Assembly (NCBI RefSeq): GCF_019195435.1 | Contig: NZ_CP078069.1 | Coordinates: 1,364,001 to 1,428,000, forward strand | Direction: 5' to 3' | DNA: 64,000 bases | From: Comamonas sp. NLF-1-9 | GTDB lineage: Bacteria; Pseudomonadota; Gammaproteobacteria; Burkholderiales; Burkholderiaceae_C | Part shown: positions 35,631 to 48,778 of the stretch, piece after piece | Position numbering within the stretch: position 1 is the first letter of the stretch | How the letters are laid out: each line of letters begins with the position of its first letter | The notes under the pieces: model-generated | What the model saw: the letters and a program-made list of their open reading frames with translations, nothing else | Databases searched by the model: none | Told to the model about the DNA's origin: nothing | Program-made: the position numbers and the translations under genes

Positions 35631-35707
35631 AGGCGCGTAGCTCAGCTGGTTAGAGCACCACCTTGACATGGTGGGGGTCGTTGGTTCGAGTCCAATCGCG
35701 CCTACCA
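35631..35707 (+). tRNA. tRNA-Val (anticodon GAC)
   Basis: A 77-base tRNA: acceptor AGGCGCG with CGCGCCT, D arm GCTCAGCTGGTTAGAGC, anticodon stem CCACC/GGTGG around TTGACAT with GAC, T arm GTTGG-TTCGAGT-CCAAT, and encoded CCA. Sits alone between relA and a chemoreceptor gene. Confidence 0.97.
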
Positions 35708-35716
35708 AGCCCATCA

Positions 35717-35748
35717 GGCACTTGTGTGAAAACGCAGGTGCCTTTTTT
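35717..35748 (+). terminator. Rho-independent terminator after tRNA-Val
   Basis: GGCACTTG pairs with CAGGTGCC (one G-T pair) and is followed by TTTTTT from 35743. It ends the tRNA transcript just before the opposing chemoreceptor gene. Confidence 0.8.
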
Positions 35749-35792
35749 GTTTTCCAAGAGGCGCCGCGCAGCCGCCCAACCGCGCGGCGGAT

Positions 35793-37409
35793 TCAAGCTT
35801 GCGCGATGCGCGGCGCGCCGGCGGCGGGCGCCTGGCCCGAGTGCTGCAGTTGGAACTGCGCCGCCATGCTGGCGAGTTGGCGCGCCTGGTCTTGCAGCGC
35901 ACCCGAGGCCGCCGAGGTCTGCTCGACCAGCGCGGCGTTCTGCTGCGTCACGCCGTCCAGATGGGCAACCGCCTGGTTGATCTGCGCCAGACCCTGCGAT
36001 TGCTCACGGCTGGCCACGGCAATCTCGTCGACGATGTCGGCCACGCGCTCTATGCCCTCGACGATTTCCTGCATCGTGGCGCCGGCCTGCGCGACCTGCT
36101 CGCTGCCCACGTCCACCTTGGCGACCGAGGCGGTGATCAAGTCCTTGATCTCGCGCGCGGCCTCGGCGCTGCGCTGCGCGAGCGAGCGCACTTCGCTGGC
36201 GACGACGGCAAAGCCGCGCCCCTGTTCGCCCGCGCGCGCCGCCTCGACCGCGGCGTTGAGCGCGAGGATGTTGGTCTGGAAGGCGATGGAGTCGATCACG
36301 CCGATGATGTCCGCGATCTTGCGCGAGGAAGCATTGATCTCCTCCATGGTCTGCACCACCTGCCCGACCACGCGCCCGCCGCGCTGGGCGACGCTGGTGG
36401 CGTGGGCGGCGAGCTGATTGGCCTGGGCGGCGCTGTCGGCGTTGTGCTGCACCGTGCCCGAGAGCTCTTCGGTGGAAGACGCGGTCTGCTCCAGCGCGCT
36501 GGCCTGCTGTTCGGTGCGCGCCGACAGGTCGGTGGTGCCGGCCGCCACTTGCACCGAGGCGCCGGCAATCGCCTGGGCGCCATCGCGCACCTGGCCGATC
36601 ATGCGGTTGAGCTTGCTGCGCATGGTCTCCATCTGGCCGAGCATGGCCGCGATCTCGTCGCGCCCCTGCACGCTGATGGGTTGGGTCAGGTCGTTTGCCG
36701 CGATCGCCGCCGCGGCGGCATTGGCCGCGCGAAAGCCGCTGAGCAGGCGCGACAGCAGCAACAGGCCCAGCAGCGAAGCCGGCAGGCCCAGCAGCAGCGC
36801 CGCCAGCGCAAATACCAGCAGGCCGCTGCGATAGCGGCTCTCGGCGCCCTGGTAGGCGGCGTCGGCCTGGGCGACCTGCTCGGCGCGAAACTCGTGCGCC
36901 GCCGCGATCAACGCCTCGCCTTCGCCGCGACCGGCGGCAAGAAAGGCCTGCATCACCGGTGCAGAAAAATCCTCCTGCGCCAGCGCCGCAGTGGCCTTGT
37001 CCAGTTGCGCAACCCAGGCAAGGCGCGCGGCCTGCAGCTTCTGCGCCAGCGCCCTCTCGCGCGCTGAGGCAGCGGCGTCCTCCAGGCGCTGCACTTTTTG
37101 CGCAACCACCGCACGGTTGGCCTTGACCGCGTCCAGGTGCTGGCCCAGCGGATGGTCGTGCAGCGCGGCCAGCGGGCTGTCGCCCGCATGCTGGAAGGCC
37201 AGCAGCACCTGCAGGCGGTTTTGCACCGTGAGATCGGCCGCGTCGGCCGCTTCCAGCGCCAGCGCCATCGCGTGTTCATGCACCGCCTTGAGGCTGTCGC
37301 GCGCCGCCGCAAGGCCCCAGTAGCTCACGGCGATGATGGCCGCGCCCGAGAGCCAGCAGCCGCACAGGACCAGAAGAAATCGTTGGGTGATGCGCAGTTG
37401 GTTCCACAT
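35793..37409 (-). CDS. Methyl-accepting chemotaxis protein
   Basis: A chemoreceptor of 538 residues. The first membrane segment follows the start (RFLLVLCGCWLSGAAIIAVS), and a helical periplasmic domain of about 150 residues senses the ligand. The second membrane segment (LLVFALAALLLGLPASLLGL) and HAMP (RAANAAAAAIAANDLTQPI) come next, and the signalling hairpin contains [23 protein letters not shown] at 37409 is used because the upstream frame has no family match. The C-terminus (APAAGAPRIAQA) lacks the CheR-binding pentapeptide, so it probably relies on neighbours for methylation. Confidence 0.92.
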   Translation of the reverse strand: MWNQLRITQRFLLVLCGCWLSGAAIIAVSYWGLAAARDSLKAVHEHAMALALEAADAADLTVQNRLQVLLAFQHAGDSPLAALHDHPLGQHLDAVKANRAVVAQKVQRLEDAAASARERALAQKLQAARLAWVAQLDKATAALAQEDFSAPVMQAFLAAGRGEGEALIAAAHEFRAEQVAQADAAYQGAESRYRSGLLVFALAALLLGLPASLLGLLLLSRLLSGFRAANAAAAAIAANDLTQPISVQGRDEIAAMLGQMETMRSKLNRMIGQVRDGAQAIAGASVQVAAGTTDLSARTEQQASALEQTASSTEELSGTVQHNADSAAQANQLAAHATSVAQRGGRVVGQVVQTMEEINASSRKIADIIGVIDSIAFQTNILALNAAVEAARAGEQGRGFAVVASEVRSLAQRSAEAAREIKDLITASVAKVDVGSEQVAQAGATMQEIVEGIERVADIVDEIAVASREQSQGLAQINQAVAHLDGVTQQNAALVEQTSAASGALQDQARQLASMAAQFQLQHSGQAPAAGAPRIAQA

Positions 37410-37488
37410 GGCGGTCAATTGCAGGAGGCCGTAATGAATGAAAGCCGCCGCGCAGCAGCGTCGGCACAAATTGAAACAAGGATGGTAG

Positions 37489-40136
<2,648 letters not shown>

Positions 40137-40140
40137 AACC

Positions 40141-40431
40141 ATGCCCTGTGGCTACATCATCGCGTCGGTGGACATCACCAACCCCGAGGCCTACGACGTC
40201 TACAAGAAGCTCAGCACCGAGGCCATCCGCGTGCATGGCGCCGAGGTGCTGGTGCGCGGCGGTGCGGTGCACACCCTGGAGGGCGACTGGGATCCGGGGC
40301 GCACGGTGGTGCTGAAGTTTCCCAGCGTCGAGGCGGCCAAGACCTACTGGGATTCGCCCGAATACCGCGCCGCGCGCGCGGCGCGCGAAGGCGCCTGCAC
40401 CATGCGCATGGTCGTGGTTGAAGGCGCCTGA
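40141..40431 (+). CDS. DUF1330 family protein
   Basis: A 96-residue ferredoxin-like-fold protein: GYIIASVDITNPEAYDVYKK, VLVRGGAVHTLEGDW, TVVLKFPSVEAAKTYWDSPEY and a short C-terminus. DUF1330 proteins are related to dimeric alpha-beta barrels, and their function is not known. The gene is 4 bases after kdsA in the pyrG-eno operon. The position is often kept in related genomes, I believe, but this was not checked. Confidence 0.85.
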   Translation: MPCGYIIASVDITNPEAYDVYKKLSTEAIRVHGAEVLVRGGAVHTLEGDWDPGRTVVLKFPSVEAAKTYWDSPEYRAARAAREGACTMRMVVVEGA

Positions 40432-40435
40432 GCAA

Positions 40436-40489
40436 TTTTGATAGCTGCGAGCGCTTGCCAGTCAAGCGTTTGAGCCCGTTTTCATGCAG
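40436..40489 (+). repeat. Dispersed repeat copy between DUF1330 and eno
   Basis: ATAGCTGCGAGCGCTTGCC, then AGTCAAGCGTTTGAGCC; CGCTTG pairs with CAAGCG. Same orientation as copy 1, and it would be transcribed inside the pyrG-eno mRNA. Confidence 0.65.
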
Positions 40490-40511
40490 AAACAGACTTG
40501 CTCTGCTCTGA

Positions 40512-41819
<1,308 letters not shown>

Positions 41820-41853
41820 AGCGGCCCGCGACCTGACGGTCACGGTTTGCATC

Positions 41854-42147
41854 TTGGGCTCGCGCACCGTCGCCCTGCTGCTGCTGCTCCTGCTGCTGCT
41901 CATTCACGTGCAGCTCTGGAGCGGGCGCGGCAACCTGAGCGAAGTGGCGAGCATGCGCGCCGAGCTGCGTCAGCAGCAAGAGGCCAACGCCCGCGCGCGC
42001 GCAGCCAATGAGCTGCTGCAGGCCGAAGTGCAAGACCTGCGCCAGGGCCTGGATATCGTCGAAGAAAAGGCGCGCAGCGAACTGGGCATGGTCAAGCCCG
42101 GCGAGGTCTACGTCGAGGTCGTGCCCGAGCGCCGCCCGCGCCGCTGA
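41854..42147 (+). CDS. ftsB: Cell division protein FtsB
   Basis: A small bitopic membrane protein (97 residues) of the divisome that pairs with FtsL and FtsQ. One membrane helix (VALLLLLLLLLIHVQLW) is followed by a coiled coil (EVASMRAELRQQQEANARAR onward) and the conserved EEKARSELGMVKPGEVYVEVV. There is no in-frame ATG or GTG after the eno stop; the best start is TTG at 41854, giving MGSRTVALL, which is a normal FtsB start. It begins 34 bases after eno. The last 40 bases overlap the convergent LysR gene. Confidence 0.88.
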   Translation: MGSRTVALLLLLLLLLIHVQLWSGRGNLSEVASMRAELRQQQEANARARAANELLQAEVQDLRQGLDIVEEKARSELGMVKPGEVYVEVVPERRPRR

Positions 42148-43106
42148 GGCCGGGCGGCATCAGGCGCCAGCGCAGCAGCAGATGCGCCATGGTGCGCGGG
42201 CTCCGCGCCTTGCCCTTGCTCAAACGCCCGCACAAACGCATCCAGATGCGCGAGCAAGGCGCGCAGCGCCGCGCTGTTGTGGCGCCGCTGCATGTAGGCG
42301 GCGTGCAGCCAGACATTGGACGGTGAAAACTCCGCGAGCAGCCCTTCGAGTTCGCCGCTGTCCAGCCAGCGCGCAAGCGAACGGCGCGGCGCCCACATCA
42401 CGCCCAGGCCTTGCAGCGCCAGCGCGATCAATGCCGACTGCAGACTGGCGTGCACGCGCGGCTGCAGGCTCAGCTCCAGCGGCGCGCCCTTGACCTCAAA
42501 CATCCAGTGCAGCACGCGCCCGCTCGGGCCGTGTGCAAGTTGCGCATGCGTGAGCAAGTCGCGCGGCTCCCTGGGCCGGCCGTGCCGGCTCCAGTAGCCA
42601 GGCGTGGCGGCCGCAACGTAGTCCAGCGGCAAGAGACGGCGCACGATCAGCGCCTCGTCCTGGATTGGCCCGACGCGAAAGGCCAGGTCCACGCCCTCGT
42701 CGGCCAGATCGACGACGCGGTCGGTCACATGCATGTCGAGCTGCACGTCGGGGTAGCGCTGCAGGAAGTCTGCGAGCATCGCCGGCAGGTCGGAATCCAC
42801 CAGGCCGTAGGGCATTGCCAGCGCCAGACGGCCGCTGGGGCGGGTGGCGCGCTCGTGCAGCTCGCCGGTGGTCAGATCGATCAGCTCGAGCAGCGCGCTG
42901 CTGCGCTCGAACAGCAGTTGACCCGCGTCGGTGAGCGACACCTTGCGCGTGGTGCGGTTGAACAGCCGCAGGCCAAAACGCTCTTCCAGCCGCGCCACCG
43001 CCTTGCTCACGCTGGCGGGCGACACCCCTTGCGCCGCCGCCGTGGCCGAAAAGCTGCCGCGGCGCGCGACTTCGCGAAAAATCTGTATCAGGTCCAGGGA
43101 ATCCAT
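42108..43106 (-). CDS. LysR-family transcriptional regulator
   Basis: A 332-residue regulator with the LysR winged helix (MDSLDLIQIFREVARRGSFS, GVSPASVSKAVARLEERFGL, FNRTTRKVSLTDAGQLLFE) and a substrate-binding domain (RLALAMPYGLVDSDLPAML, GVDLAFRVGPIQDEALIVRR). It belongs to the subgroup often regulating small-molecule or stress genes; the ligand is unknown. The C-terminus runs past the typical family end by about 30 residues rich in Ala, Pro and Arg, and reads across the end of ftsB. The neighbour on the other side is a chemoreceptor, 198 bases away. Confidence 0.88.
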   Translation of the reverse strand: MDSLDLIQIFREVARRGSFSATAAAQGVSPASVSKAVARLEERFGLRLFNRTTRKVSLTDAGQLLFERSSALLELIDLTTGELHERATRPSGRLALAMPYGLVDSDLPAMLADFLQRYPDVQLDMHVTDRVVDLADEGVDLAFRVGPIQDEALIVRRLLPLDYVAAATPGYWSRHGRPREPRDLLTHAQLAHGPSGRVLHWMFEVKGAPLELSLQPRVHASLQSALIALALQGLGVMWAPRRSLARWLDSGELEGLLAEFSPSNVWLHAAYMQRRHNSAALRALLAHLDAFVRAFEQGQGAEPAHHGASAAALAPDAARPQRRGRRSGTTST

Positions 43107-43304
43107 GGCGGCTTGCTCTGCGCGGATGAAACACTGTAGTGGACCGGCTACCCCGCCTCGGAAACTTGCCCGGCTGCAAGCCTGCACATTGCCAAGCAGG
43201 CGCTGCCCTACCCAAAAAGCGTTTATTCTGTCACCATTTGACACACTGAGCGGCCGACCCCGGCACACGAAGCCGGGTGTGCCGCATCTTCCGGAGCAAG
43301 GACC

Positions 43305-45059
43305 ATGAATCTGTCTCAGTGGAAAGTTCGCACGCGTCTGACCGTCGGCTTCGGCGCCGTCTGCCTCTTGCTGCTCGTGTGCATCGCCACCGGGGTGCTG
43401 GCGCTGCGCAGCACCACCCAGGGCCTGGACGACGTGGTGGGCGAGGCCATGCCCACGATCTCGGCCTCCAATCAGTTGCTGACCGAAACCAACACCATCG
43501 CGATTGCGCTGCGCAACATCATGATCAGCACCAACAAGGAGGACCGCGAGGCCCAGATCAAGCTGATCGAGCAGGCGCGCAGCAGCACCGACACCTGGCT
43601 CGCGCAGCTCGAGCCCGTCATGCGCACCGACCAGGAGCGCGCGCTGATGGACAAGATGAAGGCCGAGCGCGCGGCGTATTTCAAGGGTGAGCAGGCGCTG
43701 CGCGACCTGGTCTTCAACGACACCGCTGCGGCAGCGCGCAACTTCCTCAACGACGAGCTGCGCCCGGTGCTTGCAAGCTACAAGAGCGCCATCCAGGCCG
43801 TGATCACCGCCGAGACCGGCGCCGCGACCGAGCAGGGTCAGCGCGCGCGCGCGGGGGCAAGCCAGGCGGTCACGCTGCTGCTCGCTCTGGGCCTCGCCGC
43901 GCTGGCACTGGCGCTGGCGCTGGGCTGGCTGATCGCGCGCAGCCTGCTGCGCGAGCTCGGCGGCGAGCCGGCCGTGGCGGCGCAACTGGCCACCGCCGTG
44001 GCGCAGGGCGACTTCACTCGCGACATGGCGGTGCGCGAGGGCGACAGTGCCAGCCTGATCGCGCAGCTTGCGGCCATGAAGGACAGACTTGCCGCAGTGG
44101 TCGGCCAGGTGCGCGCCAGCTCGGACGGCGTGGCGGTGGCCGCGAGCGAAATCGCCCAGGGCAACCAGGACTTGTCGGCGCGCACCGAAAGCCAGGCAAG
44201 CGCGCTGGAGCAGACCGCCGCCTCGATGGAAGAGCTTGGCGCCACGGTGCGCCAGAACGCCGACAGCGCCAGCCAGGCCAACCAGCTGGCGCGCAATGCC
44301 TCGGAAGTGGCGGTGCGCGGCGGCGGCGCGGTAGACCAGATGGTGCAGACCATGCGGGGCATACACGAGAGCTCCACGCGCATTGCCGACATCATCGGGG
44401 TGATAGACGGCATTGCGTTTCAGACCAACATCCTCGCGCTCAATGCGGCCGTGGAGGCCGCGCGCGCCGGCGAGCAGGGCCGGGGCTTTGCCGTGGTGGC
44501 CGGCGAAGTGCGCTCGCTGGCCGGGCGCTCGGCCGAGGCGGCCAAGGAAATCAAGCGCCTGATCCAGGAAAGCGTGGAGCGCGTGGACCAGGGCAGCCGC
44601 CTGGCCGACCAGGCCGGCGCCACGATGGGCGAGGTGGTGCAAAGCATCCAGCGCGTCACCGACATCGTGGCCGAGATCAGCGCAGCCAGCAGCGAGCAGG
44701 CCGGCGGCGTGGCGCAGGTGGGCGAGGCCATCACGCAGATGGACCAGACCACGCAGCAAAACGCCGCGCTGGTCGAGCAGATGGCCGCAGCCGCTGCCAG
44801 CCTGCGCGGCCAGGCGCAGCAACTGGTGCAGGCGGTGGCGGTGTTCAAGCTGGCCGCCGGCGCCGATGTCCGGCCGGCGCCCGCCCCGCGCGCCGCGCCG
44901 GTGCCCGTGCCCGCACCGCAGCCAGCGCAGGCGACGGCTGCCGGCCCGCGCAAGCAGGTGGCGGCCGCCAGCAGCCGCAGCGCGCCGCGCCTGGCACATG
45001 CCCAGGCGCCCGCACCGGCTGCGGCCGGCGCCAGCGAAGGGGAGTGGGAGTCGTTCTGA
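43305..45059 (+). CDS. Methyl-accepting chemotaxis protein with CheR-binding tail
   Basis: A chemoreceptor of 584 residues: first membrane segment [20 protein letters not shown], a periplasmic four-helix domain, and a second segment within [24 protein letters not shown] ([20 protein letters not shown]) and the signalling domain with [20 protein letters not shown] follow. After a Pro/Ala-rich linker of about 60 residues it ends EWESF, the pentapeptide type that docks CheR and CheB. It is thus the well-tethered partner of the receptor at 35793. A full ATG start with AGCAAGGACC upstream. Confidence 0.93.
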   Translation: MNLSQWKVRTRLTVGFGAVCLLLLVCIATGVLALRSTTQGLDDVVGEAMPTISASNQLLTETNTIAIALRNIMISTNKEDREAQIKLIEQARSSTDTWLAQLEPVMRTDQERALMDKMKAERAAYFKGEQALRDLVFNDTAAAARNFLNDELRPVLASYKSAIQAVITAETGAATEQGQRARAGASQAVTLLLALGLAALALALALGWLIARSLLRELGGEPAVAAQLATAVAQGDFTRDMAVREGDSASLIAQLAAMKDRLAAVVGQVRASSDGVAVAASEIAQGNQDLSARTESQASALEQTAASMEELGATVRQNADSASQANQLARNASEVAVRGGGAVDQMVQTMRGIHESSTRIADIIGVIDGIAFQTNILALNAAVEAARAGEQGRGFAVVAGEVRSLAGRSAEAAKEIKRLIQESVERVDQGSRLADQAGATMGEVVQSIQRVTDIVAEISAASSEQAGGVAQVGEAITQMDQTTQQNAALVEQMAAAAASLRGQAQQLVQAVAVFKLAAGADVRPAPAPRAAPVPVPAPQPAQATAAGPRKQVAAASSRSAPRLAHAQAPAPAAAGASEGEWESF

Positions 45060-45075
45060 GGCGCCCCCGCCGCGC

Positions 45076-46041
45076 CTATTGCACGCGCGAAGGCGGCGGC
45101 GGCTGCTTGCCGGCTGCCGTGAAGAGCTGCTGCGCGTCGATCGCGTCAAAGCGGTATTGGCGTCCGCAGTATTCGCAGCCCACCTCGACCTCGCCGCGCT
45201 CTTCAATGATGGAGTTCACCTCAGGCTCGCCCAGGCCGCGCAGCATCTCGGCCACGCGCTCGCGCGAGCAGGTACAGGCAAAGCGCGGCCCTTGCGCGCC
45301 GGTGAGCGGCGCAAACGCCATCAGGCGTTCCTGCCAGAACAGGCGCCGCAACACCTCGGCGGGCGCGAGCGTCAGCAGTTCTTCGCGGCGCAAGCTGGCC
45401 GCCAGCGTCGCAATGCGCTCAAAGTCCAGGTCGGGCGGCAATTCGCGCTCGCCCAGATTGCCTTCGCCGCTCAAGGGCATGCGCTGCACCAGCAGGCCCG
45501 CCGCCACCTCTTGATTGGCGGCGAGCACCAGCACCGTGGGCAACTGCTCGGAGCGCTGCATGTAGTGCTGCAAGCCCTGGCCGAGCTCGGCAAAAGGCTT
45601 GCCTGCATCGTCGGCCAGCGCGACGATGCCCTGGTAGGGCTGCTGGCCGGGCGCACGCTGGCGCGGGTCCAGCGTGATCGCGCAGCGCCCGGCGCCGCCG
45701 CCATTGACCAGCTCGGCAAGCTGCGCGTCGTCCGCCACCGGCGCCGCGACCGAGGCGGTCGCGCGCAACTGCAGGCTGCTGTCCACCTGCGCCACCGCCA
45801 GGCGCACCGGGCCGTCGCCGGCGATCTGCAGGATGAGCGTGCCGTCGTACTTGACGTGGGCGTGCATCAGCGCCGCGCCGGCCAGCATCTCGCCCAGCAA
45901 CCGGGCGACGGCGCCGGGGTAGGCGCCGGTTTCGGTGTTGGCCGCGCGGCGCGCGAGCAGCTCGCGCCAGGCGTCGTCCAGACGCACGATGGCGCCGCGC
46001 ACCGGCAGGCCGTCAAAGAGGAAGCGTTGGAGTTCGGACAC
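45076..46041 (-). CDS. hslO: 33 kDa redox chaperone Hsp33
   Basis: A redox-switched holdase of 321 residues that protects proteins during oxidative or heat stress. The C-terminal zinc motif is present: CTCSRERV and CEYCGRQY, that is CxC and CxxC. The N-terminal domain begins with FLFDGLPVRGAIVRLDDAW. A GTG at 46041 is the best start: it opens at the family N-terminus, while the frame upstream has a poor fit and would run into the carbonic anhydrase stop region. The neighbouring carbonic anhydrase gene ends 10 bases upstream, likely one transcript. Confidence 0.92.
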   Translation of the reverse strand: MSELQRFLFDGLPVRGAIVRLDDAWRELLARRAANTETGAYPGAVARLLGEMLAGAALMHAHVKYDGTLILQIAGDGPVRLAVAQVDSSLQLRATASVAAPVADDAQLAELVNGGGAGRCAITLDPRQRAPGQQPYQGIVALADDAGKPFAELGQGLQHYMQRSEQLPTVLVLAANQEVAAGLLVQRMPLSGEGNLGERELPPDLDFERIATLAASLRREELLTLAPAEVLRRLFWQERLMAFAPLTGAQGPRFACTCSRERVAEMLRGLGEPEVNSIIEERGEVEVGCEYCGRQYRFDAIDAQQLFTAAGKQPPPPSRVQ

Positions 46042-46051
46042 CGGGCGCCGC

Positions 46052-46576
46052 TCAATCCAGGCGCTTGAGCCCGGCGCGAAAACGCCGCGCATTGTCCTGG
46101 TAATGGCGCGCGCTCCAGCGCAAGCCCTCAATCTGCTCGACGCTGAGCGTGCGCACCACGCGCGCGGGCGAACCTATGATCATCGAGCCGTCGGGAAACT
46201 CCTTGCCTTCGGTGACCAGGGCGCCCGCGCCCACCAGGCAGTTCTTGCCGATCTTCGCGCCGTTGAGCACCACCGCGCCTATGCCGATCAGCGATTCGTC
46301 GCCTATGGTGCAGCCGTGCAGCATCACCATGTGGCCTATGGTCACGTCGCGCCCTATGGTCAGCGGCATGCCTTCGTCGGCATGCAGCACGCTGGCGTCC
46401 TGCACGTTGCTGCCTGCGCCCACGGTGATGTGGGCGGTGTCGCCGCGCACCACGGCGCCGAACCAGATGCTGCTGTCCTCTTGCAGCGTCACGCCGCCCA
46501 TGACCTGGGCGCTGTCGGCCACCCAGCTCGTTGCCGCCACCTGCGGCGCCAGACCGTCGAGTGCATAGATCGCCAT
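46052..46576 (-). CDS. Gamma-class carbonic anhydrase family protein
   Basis: A left-handed beta-helix protein of 174 residues with hexapeptide repeats ([40 protein letters not shown]). Three histidines in the positions that hold zinc in this family can be seen (around VLHADE, TIGHMV and MLHGCT). It may be a carbonic anhydrase or an acetyltransferase-like YrdA protein, whose activity is often doubtful. ATG at 46576 is used. It is transcribed with hslO and divergent from the DUF455 gene, whose start is 42 bases away. Confidence 0.85.
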   Translation of the reverse strand: MAIYALDGLAPQVAATSWVADSAQVMGGVTLQEDSSIWFGAVVRGDTAHITVGAGSNVQDASVLHADEGMPLTIGRDVTIGHMVMLHGCTIGDESLIGIGAVVLNGAKIGKNCLVGAGALVTEGKEFPDGSMIIGSPARVVRTLSVEQIEGLRWSARHYQDNARRFRAGLKRLD

Positions 46577-46618
46577 CGGGGTCACCTTCCTGAAACGCTC
46601 AAAACTACAATTGTAGGG

Positions 46619-47425
46619 ATGGAGTTGCGCAGCCGCGCCCTGCACCTGCTGGGCCTGACCGATATTGAAGAAAAACCGGCTCTAACGCTTGCCCTGCAAG
46701 CGCGAACAGCTACGCTTGAGATAGCAACCGAGACGGTGTTCACCGAGCCGCCCGACCTGCCCGGCCACCCCGCGCGGCCCGTGCTGGTAGAGCACACCGC
46801 GCTGGGCCGGCGCTCGCCCGCCACCGCCCGCGGGCGCGCGGCGCTGATCCATGCAATTTGTCATATCGAGTTCAATGCGATCAACCTCGCGCTCGATGCG
46901 ATCTGGCGCTTTGCCGGCATGCCGCGCGCGTATTACCTGGACTGGCTGAGCGTCGCCGCCGAGGAAGCGCGCCACTTCAGCCTGCTGCGCGAGCACCTGC
47001 GCGTGCATCTGGGCCACGACTACGGCGACTTTGCCGCGCACCAGGGGCTGTGGAGCATGTGCGAGAAGACCGCGGGCGACATCGTCGCGCGCATGGCCCT
47101 GGTGCCGCGCACGCTGGAAGCGCGCGGCCTGGACGCAACGCCGCAGATCCAGCGCAAGCTGCGCCAGGTCGGCACGCCGGACGCGCTTGCGGCCTGCGAC
47201 ATCCTGGAGCTGATCCTGCGTGAGGAAATCGGCCATGTCGCCATCGGCAACCACTGGTACCACTGGCTGTGCCGGCGCGACGGCCTGCAGCCTCTGACCC
47301 ACTATGCGCAGTTGGCCGCACGCCATGGCGCACCGCGCGCCAAGCCGCCGCTGAACCTGGCGGCGCGCCAGGCCGCGGGCTTCAGCGACGAAGAGCTGCG
47401 CTGGCTGAGCCAGCCCTCGGACTGA
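46619..47425 (+). CDS. DUF455 ferritin-like protein carrying an embedded dispersed repeat
   Basis: A 268-residue protein of the DUF455 family, a ferritin-like helical bundle: [30 protein letters not shown] and [16 protein letters not shown] carry the metal-ligand style Glu and His residues. Function is unknown. Codons 15-38 or so (about 46665-46725) are an antisense copy of the dispersed repeat, read in frame as [23 protein letters not shown] sequence. They replace what would be a linker in the N-terminal part. The ATG at 46619 is preceded by the short divergent promoter region shared with the carbonic anhydrase gene. Confidence 0.82.
   Translation: MELRSRALHLLGLTDIEEKPALTLALQARTATLEIATETVFTEPPDLPGHPARPVLVEHTALGRRSPATARGRAALIHAICHIEFNAINLALDAIWRFAGMPRAYYLDWLSVAAEEARHFSLLREHLRVHLGHDYGDFAAHQGLWSMCEKTAGDIVARMALVPRTLEARGLDATPQIQRKLRQVGTPDALAACDILELILREEIGHVAIGNHWYHWLCRRDGLQPLTHYAQLAARHGAPRAKPPLNLAARQAAGFSDEELRWLSQPSD
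46665..46725 (-). repeat. Dispersed repeat copy inside the DUF455 coding sequence
   Basis: The minus strand reads TAGCTGTTCGCGCTTGC, then AGGGCAAGCGTTAGAGCC; CGCTTGC pairs with GCAAGCG. The match is as good as in intergenic copies, and the reading frame of the gene is kept open through it. Confidence 0.65.
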
Positions 47426-47493
47426 GGCCACGCCTTGCCTACAATGGCCCGCAAGCTGGCGCTCGCGCGCCTACCCGGGAAACGACAGCGTTT

Positions 47494-48750
47494 ATGACCG
47501 ACACCTCCGCAAGCACCACGGCCAGCCAGGGCGCCCTGAGCGGGGCCATGATCGCGCGCCAGGCGATCATGAACGGCAGGCAGACCGTGGTGGGCTATGA
47601 GCTGCTGGACCGCTCGCACGGCCGCAGCGACCACACCGCAGCGAGCGACGTGTTGGTGATGTTCGCCGCCCTCTCGCACGCCGGCGCCGAAGAGCTGGTG
47701 GGCAAGTCGCTGCTGTTCGTCAACTGCACGCACGAAAGCCTCTCGGGCGGGCACCTGGAGCTGGTCAACCCCGAGAAAATCGTGCTCGAGATCCCGTCGC
47801 TCGGCCTGGCCGCGGCCGACGAGGTGCAGGCGCGCCAGCCGCTGCTCGCCGCGCTGCGCGAGCGCGGCTTTCACCTGGCTTTCAACCAGACGGTGCTGGA
47901 ATCGGCCTACGCGCCCTGGCTGCCGCTGGCGGACTTCATCAAGCTCGACCTGTCGGTGCTGCCCGCCGACCAGGCGACGGTGCTGATCAACTACGCGCAG
48001 CGCTCGAGCAAGGCCGAGCTGATCGCCGAAAAGATAGAGACTGCGCAGCAGTACGACATGGTCTCCTCGCTCGGCGTGGAGCTGTTTCAAGGCTATTGGT
48101 TCGCACGCCCGGCGCTGGTGCAGACCAAGCTGCTCAGCCCGCAGCAGGCGCACATCGTGGAGTTGCTCAACCTGGTGCGCCGCCAGGCCAGCACCGACGA
48201 GATCGAGGAAGTGCTCAAGAAGGACGCAGGCCTGGCCTTCAACCTCATGCGCCTGATCAATTCGGCCGGGCTGGGTCTGCACCATGAGGTCAGCTCGTTT
48301 CGCCAGGCGGTGATGCTGCTCGGGCTCAAGAAGCTGTTTCGCTGGGCGGCGCTCTTGCTCACCGCCGCGCGCCACGGCGGCCCGCCGCCGGCCGTGGGCC
48401 AGACCGCGGTGGTGCGCGGGCGCTTCATGGAGCTGCTGGCGCAGGAGTTCCTGGACGCGGAGCAGGCCGACGAGGCCTTCCTCGTGGGCATGTTCTCCAT
48501 GCTCGACCAGATGCTGGGCATGCCGCTGGACAAGGCGCTGCAACTGCTCGGGCTGCCTGGCACCATCGTCAACCAGATCGAGCACCACGAGGGGCGCCTG
48601 GGCCAGTTGCTGCTGCTGGTACGCGCCTGCGAGACCAACGACGACTCCGACTTCTACAGCGCACTGCAAAATACCCCGCTTACCAGCCAGCAAGTGAACA
48701 TGGCCCATCTGCAGGCGTTGGCCTGGTCCGACCAGATGTGCGAGCTGTGA
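47494..48750 (+). CDS. EAL-HDOD protein, first of a tandem pair
   Basis: A YuxH-type protein of 418 residues: an EAL domain (GYELLDRS, LLFVNCTHESL, IVLEIPS, FIKLDLSVL, ELIAEKIET, FQGYWFARP) and an HDOD domain (LLNLVRRQASTDEIEEVLKK, RLINSAGLGL, QAVMLLGLKKLFRWAALLL). The usual metal-binding pair of active EAL phosphodiesterases (DDFG) is AFNQT here, so turnover of cyclic-di-GMP is unlikely; binding remains possible. It is about 60 percent similar by eye to the next gene, a likely duplication. ATG at 47494 follows GGGAAACGACAGCG. Confidence 0.85.
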   Translation: MTDTSASTTASQGALSGAMIARQAIMNGRQTVVGYELLDRSHGRSDHTAASDVLVMFAALSHAGAEELVGKSLLFVNCTHESLSGGHLELVNPEKIVLEIPSLGLAAADEVQARQPLLAALRERGFHLAFNQTVLESAYAPWLPLADFIKLDLSVLPADQATVLINYAQRSSKAELIAEKIETAQQYDMVSSLGVELFQGYWFARPALVQTKLLSPQQAHIVELLNLVRRQASTDEIEEVLKKDAGLAFNLMRLINSAGLGLHHEVSSFRQAVMLLGLKKLFRWAALLLTAARHGGPPPAVGQTAVVRGRFMELLAQEFLDAEQADEAFLVGMFSMLDQMLGMPLDKALQLLGLPGTIVNQIEHHEGRLGQLLLLVRACETNDDSDFYSALQNTPLTSQQVNMAHLQALAWSDQMCEL

Positions 48751-48778
48751 CTTGCCGCGTCGCCCCACAGGTTTTTCC

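Noticed and set aside
42108..45206. A 1032-codon open frame on the minus strand through the LysR gene and across the chemoreceptor at 43305-45059
   Set aside because: Only the first-listed 332 codons from 43106 have family motifs. The rest is antisense to a clear chemoreceptor and is a high-GC artefact.
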